A stretch of DNA of 33,141 nucleotides from Candidatus Zixiibacteriota bacterium (GTDB lineage: Bacteria > SM23-81): assembly GCA_030628225.1 (NCBI GenBank), contig DAOVRJ010000002.1, forward strand, positions 1 to 33,141. Direction: 5' to 3'. Below the pieces are notes generated by a model. That model worked only from the letters and a program-made list of their open reading frames with translations, ran no database searches and was not told the DNA's origin. This document shows, one piece after another, positions 15,887-24,921 of this stretch. How positions within the stretch are numbered: the first letter of the stretch is position 1; every line of letters begins with the position of its first letter. Position numbers and translations under genes: made by a program.

Positions 15887-18325
15887 TCATCGAGCCTCGG
15901 TTGGCCGACGGGTGTTCACGGTCCAGCGACGTTTCTCTCCCAGAACGGTTTCCAATTCCAGCCTTCGTCCATCCGTGCTCATCGCCACCGCCCCGTCCTG
16001 ATCGGTCCGATACAGGGCCACATTGAACTGTTGGTACCTCTGCAAAACTTCCTCTCCGGGATGGCCGAATCTGTTCCACCGCCCCACCGAGATGACCGCC
16101 ACCTGGGGCTGAACGGCTCGTACAAAGGACAGGATACTGGAACTCTTAGAGCCGTGGTGAGGTACCTTCAACACCGTGCTGCCCAGCTCGCATCCGCCCT
16201 CCAGCAAGGCCTCCTCGGCCTCCTCTTCGATATCTCCGGTCAAGAGGAAACTGACCATACCATACTTGATCCTGAGAACCACAGAAGCGCTGTTGCGCCC
16301 GAAGGGGGCATCCCCATCTTCAGTCACGAACTCCTCGGTGGGATGCAGCACGGTCACCTCCACTTCCGGGCAGATCTTCAGCCGATCTCCAGCCCTCACC
16401 TCCTGATAGACGACACCGGGTGCGTGAGCCAACTCCAAAAAGCGACAGTAGGTTTTGGTGAGGTGTCTGGCCCCGCTGTCCAGCACCAGCCCCACGGGAA
16501 ACTCCTCCAACACCGCCGGAAGCCCTCCCACATGATCGTTATCGGCGTGAGTGAGCACCATCACATCCAGGTGCTGAAGGCCGATCCTCCTCAGATAGGG
16601 ACAGATCATCCTCTCTCCGCAGTCAAACCTGGGTTTTCTCTCTCCACCATCGACGAGCATGGTCCTGCCGTTGGGAAAACGGACAAAGGCGGCGTCCCCC
16701 TGCCCTACATCGAGAAAGAGAACAGAGAGATTCCCGGGCCTCTCCAGAGCCTGATCCCAAACCAAGAAGTTGAGCAAGATGAGCCCGCCGAAGAGAAACG
16801 TCCGGCGAGCCGCTGGGGACCTTTTGCCGTTGGCTCCCAGAAAGAGGAACACGTAGTACAGGCTGATGAACATCTTCGAGGGCCGAGGAATATGCAGGTA
16901 AGCAAAAGGCAGGGAGGCGGCGAAGCTCACCAGCCTGATCAGCCCGGTCAACAGAACCCAGTTGGCAGCAGCATACATCCTGGCCAATCCCATGCTGACC
17001 AGGCTCAGAAGGGCTGAGGTGAAACCCAGAGAAACCGCCAGGCCGATGAGAGGCACTACCAACAGATTGGCTACGATGGAGATAATCGGGGCTTTTTGGA
17101 AATAATAGGCGATAATGGGGAAAGTCCCCAGCTGCGCCGACAGAGAAACCAGGAGTCCTGAGCAGATCCATCTTGCCCAGGGTGGAGATGTGGCCTTCAG
17201 AAATGGAAGCAGTAACTCCTTGAGTCGTCCATGAAGGTAGACGATGCAGAGGGTGGCCACAAAGGAAAGCTGAAAACCCAGCTCGAACAAGAACAGGGGG
17301 TTCCAAATCAAGATGATCAGGCCGGCGAAGGCGATGGCGTTTAGCAGATCCGACTCTCGCTCCAACAGACGCCCCACCATGATCACACTGGCCATGATGG
17401 TCGCCCTGACCACCGATGGCCGTAAATCGACCACGAACATGTACAGAAAGATGAGATTCAGGGTGAGCAGAGTAGCCACCGTCTCCCGCAGACGAAGGGC
17501 GCAAAAAAGTGAGTAGAATATTCCCACGATGAGGCCCACGTGAAGACCTGAAACGGCCAGTACGTGAATGACTCCCGAGTCGGAAAAGGCCTCCGTCACC
17601 TCAGCGGGCAACCTCCTTCTTTCCCCCAACAAGACGCCTCTCAGCAAAGCGCCCGGAGAGCCCTTTAAGGTACGGTCGATCGTCCGGTTCAGATGCCGGC
17701 GCACCAACCGCACCACTCTCATCGGCCACCCCACCGACTCTTTGCTCACCTCCTGGATGGATTCCGGGCGCAGGGTCATCAAAACATGGATGGAGCGGCG
17801 GGCCAGATATGCCCGGTAGTCGAATTCACCCGGGTTTCGGGCCTGCGAGGGAACCCGCAGACGACCTCGGATCCGAACCTGGTCGCCATAGGCAAGCTGT
17901 CCTGTAAAATCCCTGACAGTGAGCCAGATCTTCCCGCAGGTCCTGACTGTCCCGGTGCCATGGTCAATGGCGGTTGCCTCAAGGATCAGGGTGGCATTCT
18001 TGTCCTTACGCACAGGATCAGAGATAACTCTGCCCTGAATGACCACAGGATCCGGGGCGTCTCTATAATTGAGGATGTGATGGGAGGGGAAATTACGGGA
18101 AAAGGCCTCGTGCTGCAGACAGGCCACCAAGAAGAAAGCCGCAGCCAGAAGCCAAGAGGAAATTGCTATGGTCCTCCGCCGGCGAAGGCACAGGGAAAGG
18201 CCCAAAAGAAGCGCGGCCAGTACCAACAGCAGCCCTATTGGCGGGTCAGCATTATACCCGGCCAGGATACCCGCCGCATACAGGATAACCGCCTGTAAAG
18301 CGGGGCGACGTGTGCGAGGCATCAT
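15887..18325 (-). CDS. comEC: ComEC/Rec2 family DNA-uptake channel
   Basis: A large 812-aa inner-membrane protein. The N-terminus (ALQAVILYAAGILAG) and first hydrophobic helices are followed by a DUF4131/OB-like soluble part (VIQGRVISDPVRKDKNATLI). The competence channel domain includes ALLRGVLLGERRRLP and VIHVLAVSGLHVGLIVG. A C-terminal metallo-beta-lactamase-like domain has LFLDVGQGDAAFVRF, LVDGG, LTHADNDHVGGL and KVPHHGSKSS. ComEC carries single-stranded DNA into the cytoplasm during transformation. All three expected domains are present, so it looks intact. The start ATG 18325 is the first possible one after an in-frame TGA, but it has no Shine-Dalgarno. No other competence gene is visible in the window; DUF523 lies 113 bases upstream. 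Confidence 0.95.
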   Translation of the reverse strand: MMPRTRRPALQAVILYAAGILAGYNADPPIGLLLVLAALLLGLSLCLRRRRTIAISSWLLAAAFFLVACLQHEAFSRNFPSHHILNYRDAPDPVVIQGRVISDPVRKDKNATLILEATAIDHGTGTVRTCGKIWLTVRDFTGQLAYGDQVRIRGRLRVPSQARNPGEFDYRAYLARRSIHVLMTLRPESIQEVSKESVGWPMRVVRLVRRHLNRTIDRTLKGSPGALLRGVLLGERRRLPAEVTEAFSDSGVIHVLAVSGLHVGLIVGIFYSLFCALRLRETVATLLTLNLIFLYMFVVDLRPSVVRATIMASVIMVGRLLERESDLLNAIAFAGLIILIWNPLFLFELGFQLSFVATLCIVYLHGRLKELLLPFLKATSPPWARWICSGLLVSLSAQLGTFPIIAYYFQKAPIISIVANLLVVPLIGLAVSLGFTSALLSLVSMGLARMYAAANWVLLTGLIRLVSFAASLPFAYLHIPRPSKMFISLYYVFLFLGANGKRSPAARRTFLFGGLILLNFLVWDQALERPGNLSVLFLDVGQGDAAFVRFPNGRTMLVDGGERKPRFDCGERMICPYLRRIGLQHLDVMVLTHADNDHVGGLPAVLEEFPVGLVLDSGARHLTKTYCRFLELAHAPGVVYQEVRAGDRLKICPEVEVTVLHPTEEFVTEDGDAPFGRNSASVVLRIKYGMVSFLLTGDIEEEAEEALLEGGCELGSTVLKVPHHGSKSSSILSFVRAVQPQVAVISVGRWNRFGHPGEEVLQRYQQFNVALYRTDQDGAVAMSTDGRRLELETVLGEKRRWTVNTRRPTEAR

Positions 18326-18438
18326 CGATGAGAGATAGTGGGTTGTCGATCACAGGGCTGTGCCACAAAGGCACCGGCGCAGCCATTTCACCTCCGCGCT
18401 CCGCTCTTTTTATTCCGCCAACGAGATAAAAAAAGTGT

Positions 18439-18867
18439 TTACAAAGAGAGAATCTCAATTCCCTCCCTTTTCAAAAGGGCTGCCGTCACTCCATCGCCGG
18501 CAACCAATCGGTCACCTCGACAGATCTGGCCACAGCCACAGGATGGGCTCTCCTGTCTCAACAGGGCCCTGCCAACCCCGCACAGCCTGGCGATTTTAAC
18601 AGTCTGCTGAGCCCCCCTGATGAACTGTGCGGTGACGTCTGTTCCATCTTCAGTGAGGATTTTTGATCTGCCGGCTAACACATCCTCTCCGCTGCCGGCA
18701 ACGATCTCGGCAGGAGGCCGCGGGGTGGACAGGCCGCCAAGTTGCTCGGGACAGACCGGCACGATCTTCTCAGAACCGATAAGCTCCATCGCCTCTTCCA
18801 TCAAACAGTTGCACCCATCATAACGGCAGTTGATCCCCAAAAGACAGGCGCTGACCAGTATGCTCAT
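18439..18867 (-). CDS. DUF523 (YbbK-like) protein
   Basis: A 142-aa cytoplasmic protein of the DUF523 family: MSILVSACLLGINCRYDG, VPVCPEQLGGLSTPRPPAEI, FIRGAQQTVKIARLCGV and ALLRQESPSCGCGQI. The conserved cysteines in SACLLG, CPEQLGG and SPSCG are typical; the biochemical role of the family is unknown. The start is ATG 18867 with GAGGTGG (18871-18877) 3 bases away; an upstream in-frame codon would add only four residues (MRWP). The ribosome binding site overlaps the stop of a 16-codon leader ORF that crosses a terminator hairpin, so expression may depend on read-through. Confidence 0.85.
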   Translation of the reverse strand: MSILVSACLLGINCRYDGCNCLMEEAMELIGSEKIVPVCPEQLGGLSTPRPPAEIVAGSGEDVLAGRSKILTEDGTDVTAQFIRGAQQTVKIARLCGVGRALLRQESPSCGCGQICRGDRLVAGDGVTAALLKREGIEILSL

Positions 18868-18875
18868 GGGCCACC

Positions 18876-18926
18876 TCAATAAAAATGCCGATTGGCTTTA
18901 GACAATCGGCAAAAGCAAAAAATCAT
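18876..18926 (-). CDS. Possible 16-codon leader peptide ahead of DUF523
   Basis: ATG 18926 is preceded by AGGAG (18935-18939) at 8 bases. The frame reads MIFCFCRLSKANRHFY and ends at TGA 18876-18878, which overlaps the DUF523 ribosome binding site (TGAGGTGG). The codons cover both arms of the terminator stem at 18887-18910. This is the geometry of a translated leader that could open a terminator and hand ribosomes on, but a chance ORF of this length is also possible. Confidence 0.4.
   Translation of the reverse strand: MIFCFCRLSKANRHFY
18881..18910 (-). terminator. Terminator / candidate attenuator before DUF523
   Basis: Perfect 8-bp stem GCCGATTG (18903-18910) / CAATCGGC (18887-18894), loop of 8, then ATTTTTATT on the minus strand. 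It ends the M23 peptidase transcript but sits only 13 bases before the DUF523 start codon, leaving no room for a normal promoter between them. Confidence 0.7.
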
Positions 18927-18974
18927 CTTTCGATCTCCTGGAGAAAAAACATGGCGGCGCGATCGAAATCTCGC

Positions 18975-19898
18975 TCAATCCACGATGATGTCCGGCAAAA
19001 TGTGCTTCATGGGATTAACATGCTGACCATTGACCCGCACTTCATAATGCAGATGCGGGCCTGTGGAGCGCCCACTGTTGCCCAGTGTAGCAATAACCTG
19101 CCCCCGCTTTACCTGCTCTCCCTTTTTCACCTTGATGGAGTCCAGGTGTCCATAGGCGGTCTGGTATCCGTACCCGTGATCCAGCACCACCATCCAGCCG
19201 TATCCGCTCTTCCGCCCTCTCTCGGCAACCCTCCCCGCAGCAGTGGCGATAACAGGGGTTCCTACACGATTGACGATGTCGAGCCCTTGATGAGGACGGC
19301 GACGTCCGGTGAAAGGATCAATACAGGGCCCAAAACCTCGAGACACATGGCCGGCAACAGGCCAGATGGTCGGGGTGTGCTCCAGACGTTCCCGGTTATC
19401 TCTAAAGACAGCCTCTACTTCCTGAAAGCTCTGCTTCTCCAGCTTTACCTGGCGAAGAAGCTGATCCACGTCCGCCATGGTAAAGTCGGGCGAGGTCGCC
19501 GGACCATCCAGGGACATAGCTGGACCATCGAGACCCTCAAACCTCTGGCCACCGACGCCAACTTTTCTGACGTCGGGATCGATCTGGGGAAGCTCTGCTA
19601 TGATCCGCAGGGTCTTCTCTCTCTCCATCAGATCGGCCATCTGCGCCTTAAATACCGAAACACTGCTGTCCAGAACGGCCAGCTGATCGATGAGATATGA
19701 GTTTTCTCTGCGCAGTCGCGCCAGAGCCACGGCATCCTTGGCTTTTCCCAAATATTGAACAGCCAGAAAAGCGGTGGTGGCCAACAACATAAAAAGGCAT
19801 ACCATCACGATCCACACATGGGTCGAGGTCGCCCACAGGCGTTTCACCTCGCCATGGTCCTGGGGAACTAAAAGTAAGGAAAACCGTCTTTTCCTCAT
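18975..19898 (-). CDS. M23 family murein endopeptidase (LytM domain)
   Basis: A 307-aa envelope protein. A cytoplasmic N-terminus of about 27 residues precedes one membrane helix (HVWIVMVCLFMLLATTAF, about 27-50), a coiled-coil-like stretch (about 55-100), a linker and the C-terminal LytM domain. Zinc and catalytic residues are present: His203 and Asp207 in HQGLDIV, His251 in YGHLDS and the HLH motif (282-284). Such enzymes cut peptidoglycan cross-links, or activate amidases when degenerate; here the site is complete. A short internal duplication (LDGPAMS-LDGPATS, about 123-136) lies in the linker. ATG 19898 follows the promoter embedded in the sigma-gene terminator. Confidence 0.92.
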   Translation of the reverse strand: MRKRRFSLLLVPQDHGEVKRLWATSTHVWIVMVCLFMLLATTAFLAVQYLGKAKDAVALARLRRENSYLIDQLAVLDSSVSVFKAQMADLMEREKTLRIIAELPQIDPDVRKVGVGGQRFEGLDGPAMSLDGPATSPDFTMADVDQLLRQVKLEKQSFQEVEAVFRDNRERLEHTPTIWPVAGHVSRGFGPCIDPFTGRRRPHQGLDIVNRVGTPVIATAAGRVAERGRKSGYGWMVVLDHGYGYQTAYGHLDSIKVKKGEQVKRGQVIATLGNSGRSTGPHLHYEVRVNGQHVNPMKHILPDIIVD

Positions 19899-19924
19899 CA
19901 GGTCATACCTCTTAATCCATATTT

Positions 19925-19968
19925 AAAAAAAAGCAACCGAATTGCCCAACAATAATACCTTCGGTTGC
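19925..19968 (-). terminator. Terminator of the sigma factor gene
   Basis: A perfect 9-bp stem GCAACCGAA (19960-19968) / TTCGGTTGC (19933-19941) with an 18-base loop, followed by T8 (19925-19932). The stop of the sigma gene is 46 bases upstream. The loop contains the -10 of the next promoter. Confidence 0.85.
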
Positions 19969-19977
19969 AATTGTCAA
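19949..19977 (-). promoter_or_regulatory. Promoter of the M23 gene, inside the terminator
   Basis: TTGACA (19972-19977), 17-bp spacer, TATTGT (19949-19954). The expected start, about 19942, is at the 3' end of the terminator loop, so its RNA has lost the 5' stem arm. Confidence 0.8.
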
Positions 19978-20014
19978 GAACTTTTTAGTCCGATGTGAAA
20001 TTAGCTGAGGAATC

Positions 20015-20872
20015 TTAATGCATATAGGCTCTCAACCCTTTGCTTCGAGAGGTGTGCCGCAGCCGTCGAATGGCCTTCTCTTTAATCTGTCTCACCCGCT
20101 CACGGGTGAGCCCGAACTTGCCGCCTATCTCCTCCAAGGTGAAGGCTCGCTCCCGGTCGATCCCGAAATAGAGGCCGATCACCTCTGCCTCCCTGAGCGT
20201 CAGGGTATCCAGGGCCTTGGCAATCTCAATTTTCAGAGATTCATCCAACAGGGCATCATCCGGAGCTGGCTGTAGATCGTTGGTCAGCACATCCAGCAGA
20301 GAGTTGTTTTCCCCATGGGAAAATGGCGCATCCAGGGAAAGGTGACTGTTGGAGATCTTGAGAGTATCCGTTACTTCCAGAGCGGTCATCTCTAACTCTT
20401 TGGCGATTTCCTCGGTGCTTGGCTCTCGGCCGAATTCCTGCTCCAGTGTGCTGGAGGTCCTCCCTATTTTGTGGAGGGTGCCCACTCGATTCAGGGGAAG
20501 GCGGACGATGCGAGATTGCTCGGCCAGAGCCTGAAGAATGGCCTGGCGTATCCACCACACTGCATAAGAGATAAATTTGAACCCTCGTGTCTCATCGAAT
20601 CTCTTGGCCGCCTTGATCAGACCAATATTGCCCTCATTCACCAGATCGGCCAGGGAAAGCCCCTGGTTCTGATACTGTTTGGCCACACTGACCACAAAAC
20701 GAAGGTTTGCCCTGGTCAGCTTATCCAGGGCTTTTCTGTCCCCCTGGCGGATGAGTCGGGCCAGCTGGACCTCCTGCTCAGCCGTCAGCAGAGGCGTCTC
20801 GCCGATTTCCTGGAGATAGAGATCCAATGATCTGTTCTCATCCCGATGTCTGCGTTTTCGTCCATCCCGCAT
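20015..20872 (-). CDS. rpoD: Primary-type sigma-70 factor (short, FCB-like)
   Basis: A 285-aa RNA polymerase sigma factor with regions 1.2 to 4.2 and no region 1.1. Region 1.2 is [20 protein letters not shown], region 2 contains [19 protein letters not shown] and [20 protein letters not shown], region 3 follows [12 protein letters not shown], and region 4.2 is [19 protein letters not shown]. The helix that recognises the -10 ([10 protein letters not shown]) is fully conserved. The length and the RLRHTSRSK ending match the primary sigma factors of Bacteroidetes and relatives. ATG 20872 is chosen because GAGGAA is 7 bases upstream; a TTG two codons earlier is poorly spaced. It lies 59 bases after htrA and ends at a strong terminator. 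A stationary-phase-type role cannot be excluded. Confidence 0.9.
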   Translation of the reverse strand: MRDGRKRRHRDENRSLDLYLQEIGETPLLTAEQEVQLARLIRQGDRKALDKLTRANLRFVVSVAKQYQNQGLSLADLVNEGNIGLIKAAKRFDETRGFKFISYAVWWIRQAILQALAEQSRIVRLPLNRVGTLHKIGRTSSTLEQEFGREPSTEEIAKELEMTALEVTDTLKISNSHLSLDAPFSHGENNSLLDVLTNDLQPAPDDALLDESLKIEIAKALDTLTLREAEVIGLYFGIDRERAFTLEEIGGKFGLTRERVRQIKEKAIRRLRHTSRSKGLRAYMH

Positions 20873-20931
20873 GCACAAATTCCTCAGTTAAGGTTACTGT
20901 ATAGGTTTTTTCACTCAGGGAGCTCGATCCC

Positions 20932-22464
20932 CTATTCGGGCTTAACGGCCACGAAACTCGCCCGACCGTTCCGTTTGACATGAAAACTGATAGCTTTTTT
21001 CTGGCCTTCCAGAGAGTGCATTATCCGGCGATAATCCTCTATGCCGTCGATATCCTGAAGGTTTATCTTGAGGATGATGTCCCCGGTGGCGATGCCACCG
21101 TCGTCTGCGGGGCTGCCCACCTCCACATGGGTGACCACCACCCCCCTTTCTTCCTCCAGACCGTATCTGCGAGCGATGTCGCCGTGCACGTCCTCCACCT
21201 CGAGCCCCAGCCAGGACGGTTTCCCCCCCTCCTGCTCACCCCCAATGGCCAGGTTCAGATATTCCCCTCGATCGCCTAAAATCACGGTCAGCCTCTCTCT
21301 CCGGCCCTCTCGAACCACCACAACGCTGACCTCGCTACCCGGACTCCTATCTGCCACCAACAACCGGAATTGCTTGACCGTTTTAATCAACTGGTCGTCA
21401 AATTCGACGATGACATCGCCCACCTTAAGTCCAGCTTTCTGTGCCGGAGTGCCCTCGCTGACCTGGCCAACCAGCACCCCCTCTGTGGACGACAGCTCCA
21501 TGGCCTCGGCCATGTCGGGGGTAATCTCCTGGGGCAACATACCCAGATATCCCCTGATCACCTTTCCTCTGGCCCTGAGCTCATCGGCGACCTTTTTGGC
21601 CATATTGATGGGGATGGCGAACCCTATTCCTTGCCCTTTCACGTTAATGGCCGTGTTGATGCCGATGACCTCTCCGCGTATATTCACCAGGGGACCCCCG
21701 CTGTTGCCGAAATTGATGGAGGCGTCGGTTTGAATGAAATTCTGGTAGGCCGGAGTTCCTCCCACTATGTCCAGGTTGGAACGCCCCTGGGCACTGATCA
21801 CCCCCACGGTCACCGTTCTGTCCAGACCAAAGGGGTTACCCACGGCAATAGCCCAGTCGCCCACTCGAATCTCGTCCGAATTTCCCAGGATGGCTACCTC
21901 TTGGGGGGACAGCAGCTCCTCAATCTCCAGTTTTATGAGGGCCACATCTGTCTCCTGATCCTGTCCGATGACCGTGGCCCGGAAATCCCGATTGTCGGAG
22001 AGGCGAACCTTGATCTCCTCAGCCCCCTGGATAACGTGATTGTTGGTCAAGATATGGCCCTGGCGATCGATGATCACCCCGGATCCCAGGCTCTGTTCCT
22101 TCATCTTGCGGCGCTGCTGAGGTTCACCCCTGCCCCTGTCTCGAAAGAACTCATCGGAGGGATCCTGGAAAAACCTAAAGGGGAACCACGGGATGATAGG
22201 ACTCTCGGTGATCCGCTCAGCGCTGATGTTCACCACCGTGGGCTTCACCTTCTCGGCCACAGCCACGAAAGGGCTCTGGCCGAAATCTAGTCTGGTCGCC
22301 TCGGCCTCTGTGGTACTGGTAACCTCAGTAGCAGGCTGGGCTTGTGGCCGGGGCGAAAAGCTCAGGTTGGAGATGATCAGCACACCGATGATGATAAAAA
22401 CGAGGGCCAGCAGGGTGGTGATCACCACGTTCTTGACCGTCTGAAAGGAACCATGCATGGACAT
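20932..22464 (-). CDS. degP: DegP/HtrA family periplasmic serine protease
   Basis: A 510-aa Do-family protease. One N-terminal membrane helix (about 11-33, VVITTLLALVFIIIGVLIIS) acts as signal or anchor. The trypsin-like domain has the triad His143 (NNHVIQG), Asp173 (TDVALIKL) and Ser255 (NFGNSGGPLV). Two PDZ domains follow, about 291-385 (LSSTEGVLVGQVSEGTPAQK) and 400-510 (WLGLEVEDVHGDIARR). HtrA proteins degrade or refold damaged envelope proteins. The start ATG 22464 has GGGAG 7 bases upstream. It lies 79 bases after kbl, apparently in the same run; no envelope-stress promoter was recognised. All catalytic residues are in place. Confidence 0.95.
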   Translation of the reverse strand: MSMHGSFQTVKNVVITTLLALVFIIIGVLIISNLSFSPRPQAQPATEVTSTTEAEATRLDFGQSPFVAVAEKVKPTVVNISAERITESPIIPWFPFRFFQDPSDEFFRDRGRGEPQQRRKMKEQSLGSGVIIDRQGHILTNNHVIQGAEEIKVRLSDNRDFRATVIGQDQETDVALIKLEIEELLSPQEVAILGNSDEIRVGDWAIAVGNPFGLDRTVTVGVISAQGRSNLDIVGGTPAYQNFIQTDASINFGNSGGPLVNIRGEVIGINTAINVKGQGIGFAIPINMAKKVADELRARGKVIRGYLGMLPQEITPDMAEAMELSSTEGVLVGQVSEGTPAQKAGLKVGDVIVEFDDQLIKTVKQFRLLVADRSPGSEVSVVVVREGRRERLTVILGDRGEYLNLAIGGEQEGGKPSWLGLEVEDVHGDIARRYGLEEERGVVVTHVEVGSPADDGGIATGDIILKINLQDIDGIEDYRRIMHSLEGQKKAISFHVKRNGRASFVAVKPE

Positions 22465-22543
22465 CTTGTTTCTCCCTGGGGATGGTGCCGAAAAACCGGG
22501 GCCTCTTTATCCTTGTCTTTTAGCTGCTCTTCATGGCCATCTC

Positions 22544-23731
22544 CTAGATCACGTTGTGTTTTTTGCCCACCTTTGTGAAGGCGGAAACAGCCTTATCCAG
22601 ATGCTCCCGGGTGTGACCCGCGGAGATCTGAACTCGAATCCTGGCCTGGCCCTTGGGAACCACCGGGTAATAGAAACCGATGACGTAGATTCCCTCATCC
22701 AGGAGATCTCTGGCCATATCCTGGCTCAGCTTGGCCTCGTGCAACATGATGGGGACGATGGGGTGAACACCTGGTTTGATATCAAAGCCGGCTGCGGCCA
22801 TCTTCTCCCGAAAGTACCTGGTGTTGCTCTCCAGTTTATCGCGCAAGTCCGTCGTTTCGCTGAGCAAATCAAAAACGGCGATGGAGGCACCCACCACGGC
22901 AGGAGCCAGGGTGTTGGAGAACAGATAGGGGCGGCTTCGCTGCCGGAAGAGCTCGATGATCTCCCTGCGGCCGGAGGCAAACCCTCCAGAGGCTCCCCCC
23001 AGGGCTTTCCCCAGAGTTCCGGTGATGATATCCACCCGTCCCATCACCCCCCGGTGCTCGATGGAGCCTCGGCCGGTCTTGCCCAGAAATCCGGTGGCAT
23101 GGGCGTCATCGACCAGCACCAGGGCGTCGTACTTATCGGCCAGGTCGCAGATCTCATCAAGCTTGGCGATGTCCCCGTCCATGCTGAAAACACCATCGGT
23201 GGCGATGAGCCTGTACTTAGCACCTTGGGCCTCTTTCAGTTTCTCTTCCAGATCGTGCATATCGGCATGGACGAAACGATACCGCTGAGCCTTGCACAGG
23301 CGAATCCCGTCGATGATGGAGGCATGGTTAAGAGCGTCGGAGATGATGGCGCAATCCTTGTCCAAAATGGGCTCGAAAACGCCACCATTGGCGTCGAAGC
23401 AGGCCGCATACAGAATTGTGTCGTCCGTCTGCAGGAATTGAGATATCTTCCGCTCCAACTGCTTATGGATGTCCTGGGTGCCGCAGATAAACCTCACCGA
23501 GCTCATCCCGTAGCCCCATTCATCCAGCGCCTTATGGGCCGCCTCTATGACCTTGGCGTGGGAGGAAAGCCCCAGGTAATTGTTGGCGCAGAAATTGATC
23601 ACCTTCTGGCCACCCGTGACGGTGATCTCTGCGGCCTGTGGTCCCATGATCACCCATTCTTCTTTATAGAGCCCGTCCTGGCGAATACCCTGCAGCTCCT
23701 TCTGAAGATCCTGTTCCAGTTTTCCGTACAT
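22544..23731 (-). CDS. kbl: Glycine C-acetyltransferase (2-amino-3-ketobutyrate CoA ligase)
   Basis: A 395-aa PLP enzyme that splits 2-amino-3-ketobutyrate with CoA into glycine and acetyl-CoA, the second step of threonine catabolism. Fold-type I motifs of the alpha-oxoamine synthases: [37 protein letters not shown] (207-222) and the PLP lysine Lys242 in [15 protein letters not shown] 5 bases before ATG 23731 selects this start over an upstream frame extension of five codons. Its neighbour tdh makes the substrate; the gap is 80 bases with no terminator, so the two are probably cotranscribed. Closely related KAS/ALAS-type enzymes are possible by fold but not by context. Confidence 0.96.
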   Translation of the reverse strand: MYGKLEQDLQKELQGIRQDGLYKEEWVIMGPQAAEITVTGGQKVINFCANNYLGLSSHAKVIEAAHKALDEWGYGMSSVRFICGTQDIHKQLERKISQFLQTDDTILYAACFDANGGVFEPILDKDCAIISDALNHASIIDGIRLCKAQRYRFVHADMHDLEEKLKEAQGAKYRLIATDGVFSMDGDIAKLDEICDLADKYDALVLVDDAHATGFLGKTGRGSIEHRGVMGRVDIITGTLGKALGGASGGFASGRREIIELFRQRSRPYLFSNTLAPAVVGASIAVFDLLSETTDLRDKLESNTRYFREKMAAAGFDIKPGVHPIVPIMLHEAKLSQDMARDLLDEGIYVIGFYYPVVPKGQARIRVQISAGHTREHLDKAVSAFTKVGKKHNVI

Positions 23732-23811
23732 CTTCACCTCCCACACTATGGCTACTTAACATATTGCTTGAGATGCTCTCTTTAACAACACCTCCAACAA
23801 CGCGTTCTGTC

Positions 23812-24921
23812 TTATGACATGCGGGCTTTAGCCTTTTCGTATTCCCCGCGATCGGGGAAAAGAACCACCTTGGCCGACTTGCGCGGTCGCTCCATCATCA
23901 CCTCAAAACCCCTCTCATACTCCTTGAGAGAATACAGGTGGCTGATGACTGGCGCGATGTTCAGACGGCCCGAGGCTAACATGTTGCGAACGCGAAACCA
24001 GGTGTCGAACATCCTCCGCCCGTTGATCCCATGCACCTGGGCACCCTTGAAGACGATGCCGTTGTTGTAGTCGATGGGTGTGGGAGAAACGGAAGCCACA
24101 CCAAAGGCCGTGAAACGTCCGCCCTTGCGGAGCACCTTGAACCCTTCATCCAGAGCCTGAGGGCTGCCGGCCATATCCAGGACGATATCAGCACCGTATC
24201 CATAGGTGTGGTCCATGATGTACTGGATGCGGTCCACATCGTCCCGGTTGGCATACAGCAGGTGATCGGCACCCATACGTTTCCCGATGTCCATGTTGAA
24301 ATCGTACTTGCCCACCAAAAAGATGTTGGTCACACCACAGACCCGGGCCACCCCAACGGAGAACAGGGCAATGGGTCCATCCCCGATAATGGCCATGCTC
24401 TTGCCAGCCACATCGTTATCCTCACCCAAAACCGCATATGTGGCATTGCCCAGCGGCTCCTGGACAGAGGCAAATTCGGGAGGAATAGCTTTGTCGTTAA
24501 GCCAGCAAACCGACTCTGGAATGGCGAAGTACTCGGCGAAGGCTCCGTCGCAGTCCACCCCCAAGATGGACAGGTTCGCGCAGATGTGTTCCTGACCCGT
24601 AAGGCATTGGATGCACCGCCGGCAGGGAATGTGGGTCTCGGCGGATATGTAATCGCCAACCTTGACCGTCCTTACCTGATTACCCACCTCGACCACCTCC
24701 CCGGCCACCTCGTGGCCCAGAATCTGGGGCAGGTTCTCTCTTCCGATACGTCCATCAGACCACGGATCCCACTTATAAATGTGCACATCGGTGCCGCAAA
24801 TAGATGTGGCCTTCACTTTGACCAGAACCTGATCGGGCGAGATGCGGGGAAGATCCACGGAGAGCCACTCCGCTCCCAGGGCGGGTTGTGTCTTCACCAC
24901 AGCTTGCATCTTCTCCGACAT
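23812..24921 (-). CDS. tdh: L-threonine 3-dehydrogenase
   Basis: A 369-aa zinc-dependent medium-chain dehydrogenase that oxidises threonine to 2-amino-3-ketobutyrate with NAD+. Catalytic zinc ligands: Cys42 (SICGTDVHIY) and His70-Glu71 (GHEVAGEVVEVG). The structural zinc site is Cys100, 103, 106 and 114 (PCRRCIQCLTGQEHIC). The nucleotide-binding strand is AIIGDGPIALFSVGVARV. QEPLGNATYAV and GINGRRMFDTW match threonine dehydrogenases rather than general alcohol dehydrogenases. ATG 24921 has GGGAGGT (24930-24936) 8 bases upstream. It is preceded by a long structured leader and a consensus promoter. Sorbitol-type relatives are unlikely given the adjacent kbl. Confidence 0.95.
   Translation of the reverse strand: MSEKMQAVVKTQPALGAEWLSVDLPRISPDQVLVKVKATSICGTDVHIYKWDPWSDGRIGRENLPQILGHEVAGEVVEVGNQVRTVKVGDYISAETHIPCRRCIQCLTGQEHICANLSILGVDCDGAFAEYFAIPESVCWLNDKAIPPEFASVQEPLGNATYAVLGEDNDVAGKSMAIIGDGPIALFSVGVARVCGVTNIFLVGKYDFNMDIGKRMGADHLLYANRDDVDRIQYIMDHTYGYGADIVLDMAGSPQALDEGFKVLRKGGRFTAFGVASVSPTPIDYNNGIVFKGAQVHGINGRRMFDTWFRVRNMLASGRLNIAPVISHLYSLKEYERGFEVMMERPRKSAKVVLFPDRGEYEKAKARMS

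Noticed and set aside
18868-18910. Separate promoter for DUF523 (TTGTCT-N18-TATTGA)
   Set aside because: Its start site would fall at the ATG and leave out the ribosome binding site, so it does not fit a gene with a good GAGGTGG.
22457-23785. 442-codon open frame antisense to kbl
   Set aside because: It runs opposite a clear PLP enzyme with all motifs, has no family features, and reflects codon bias on the other strand.
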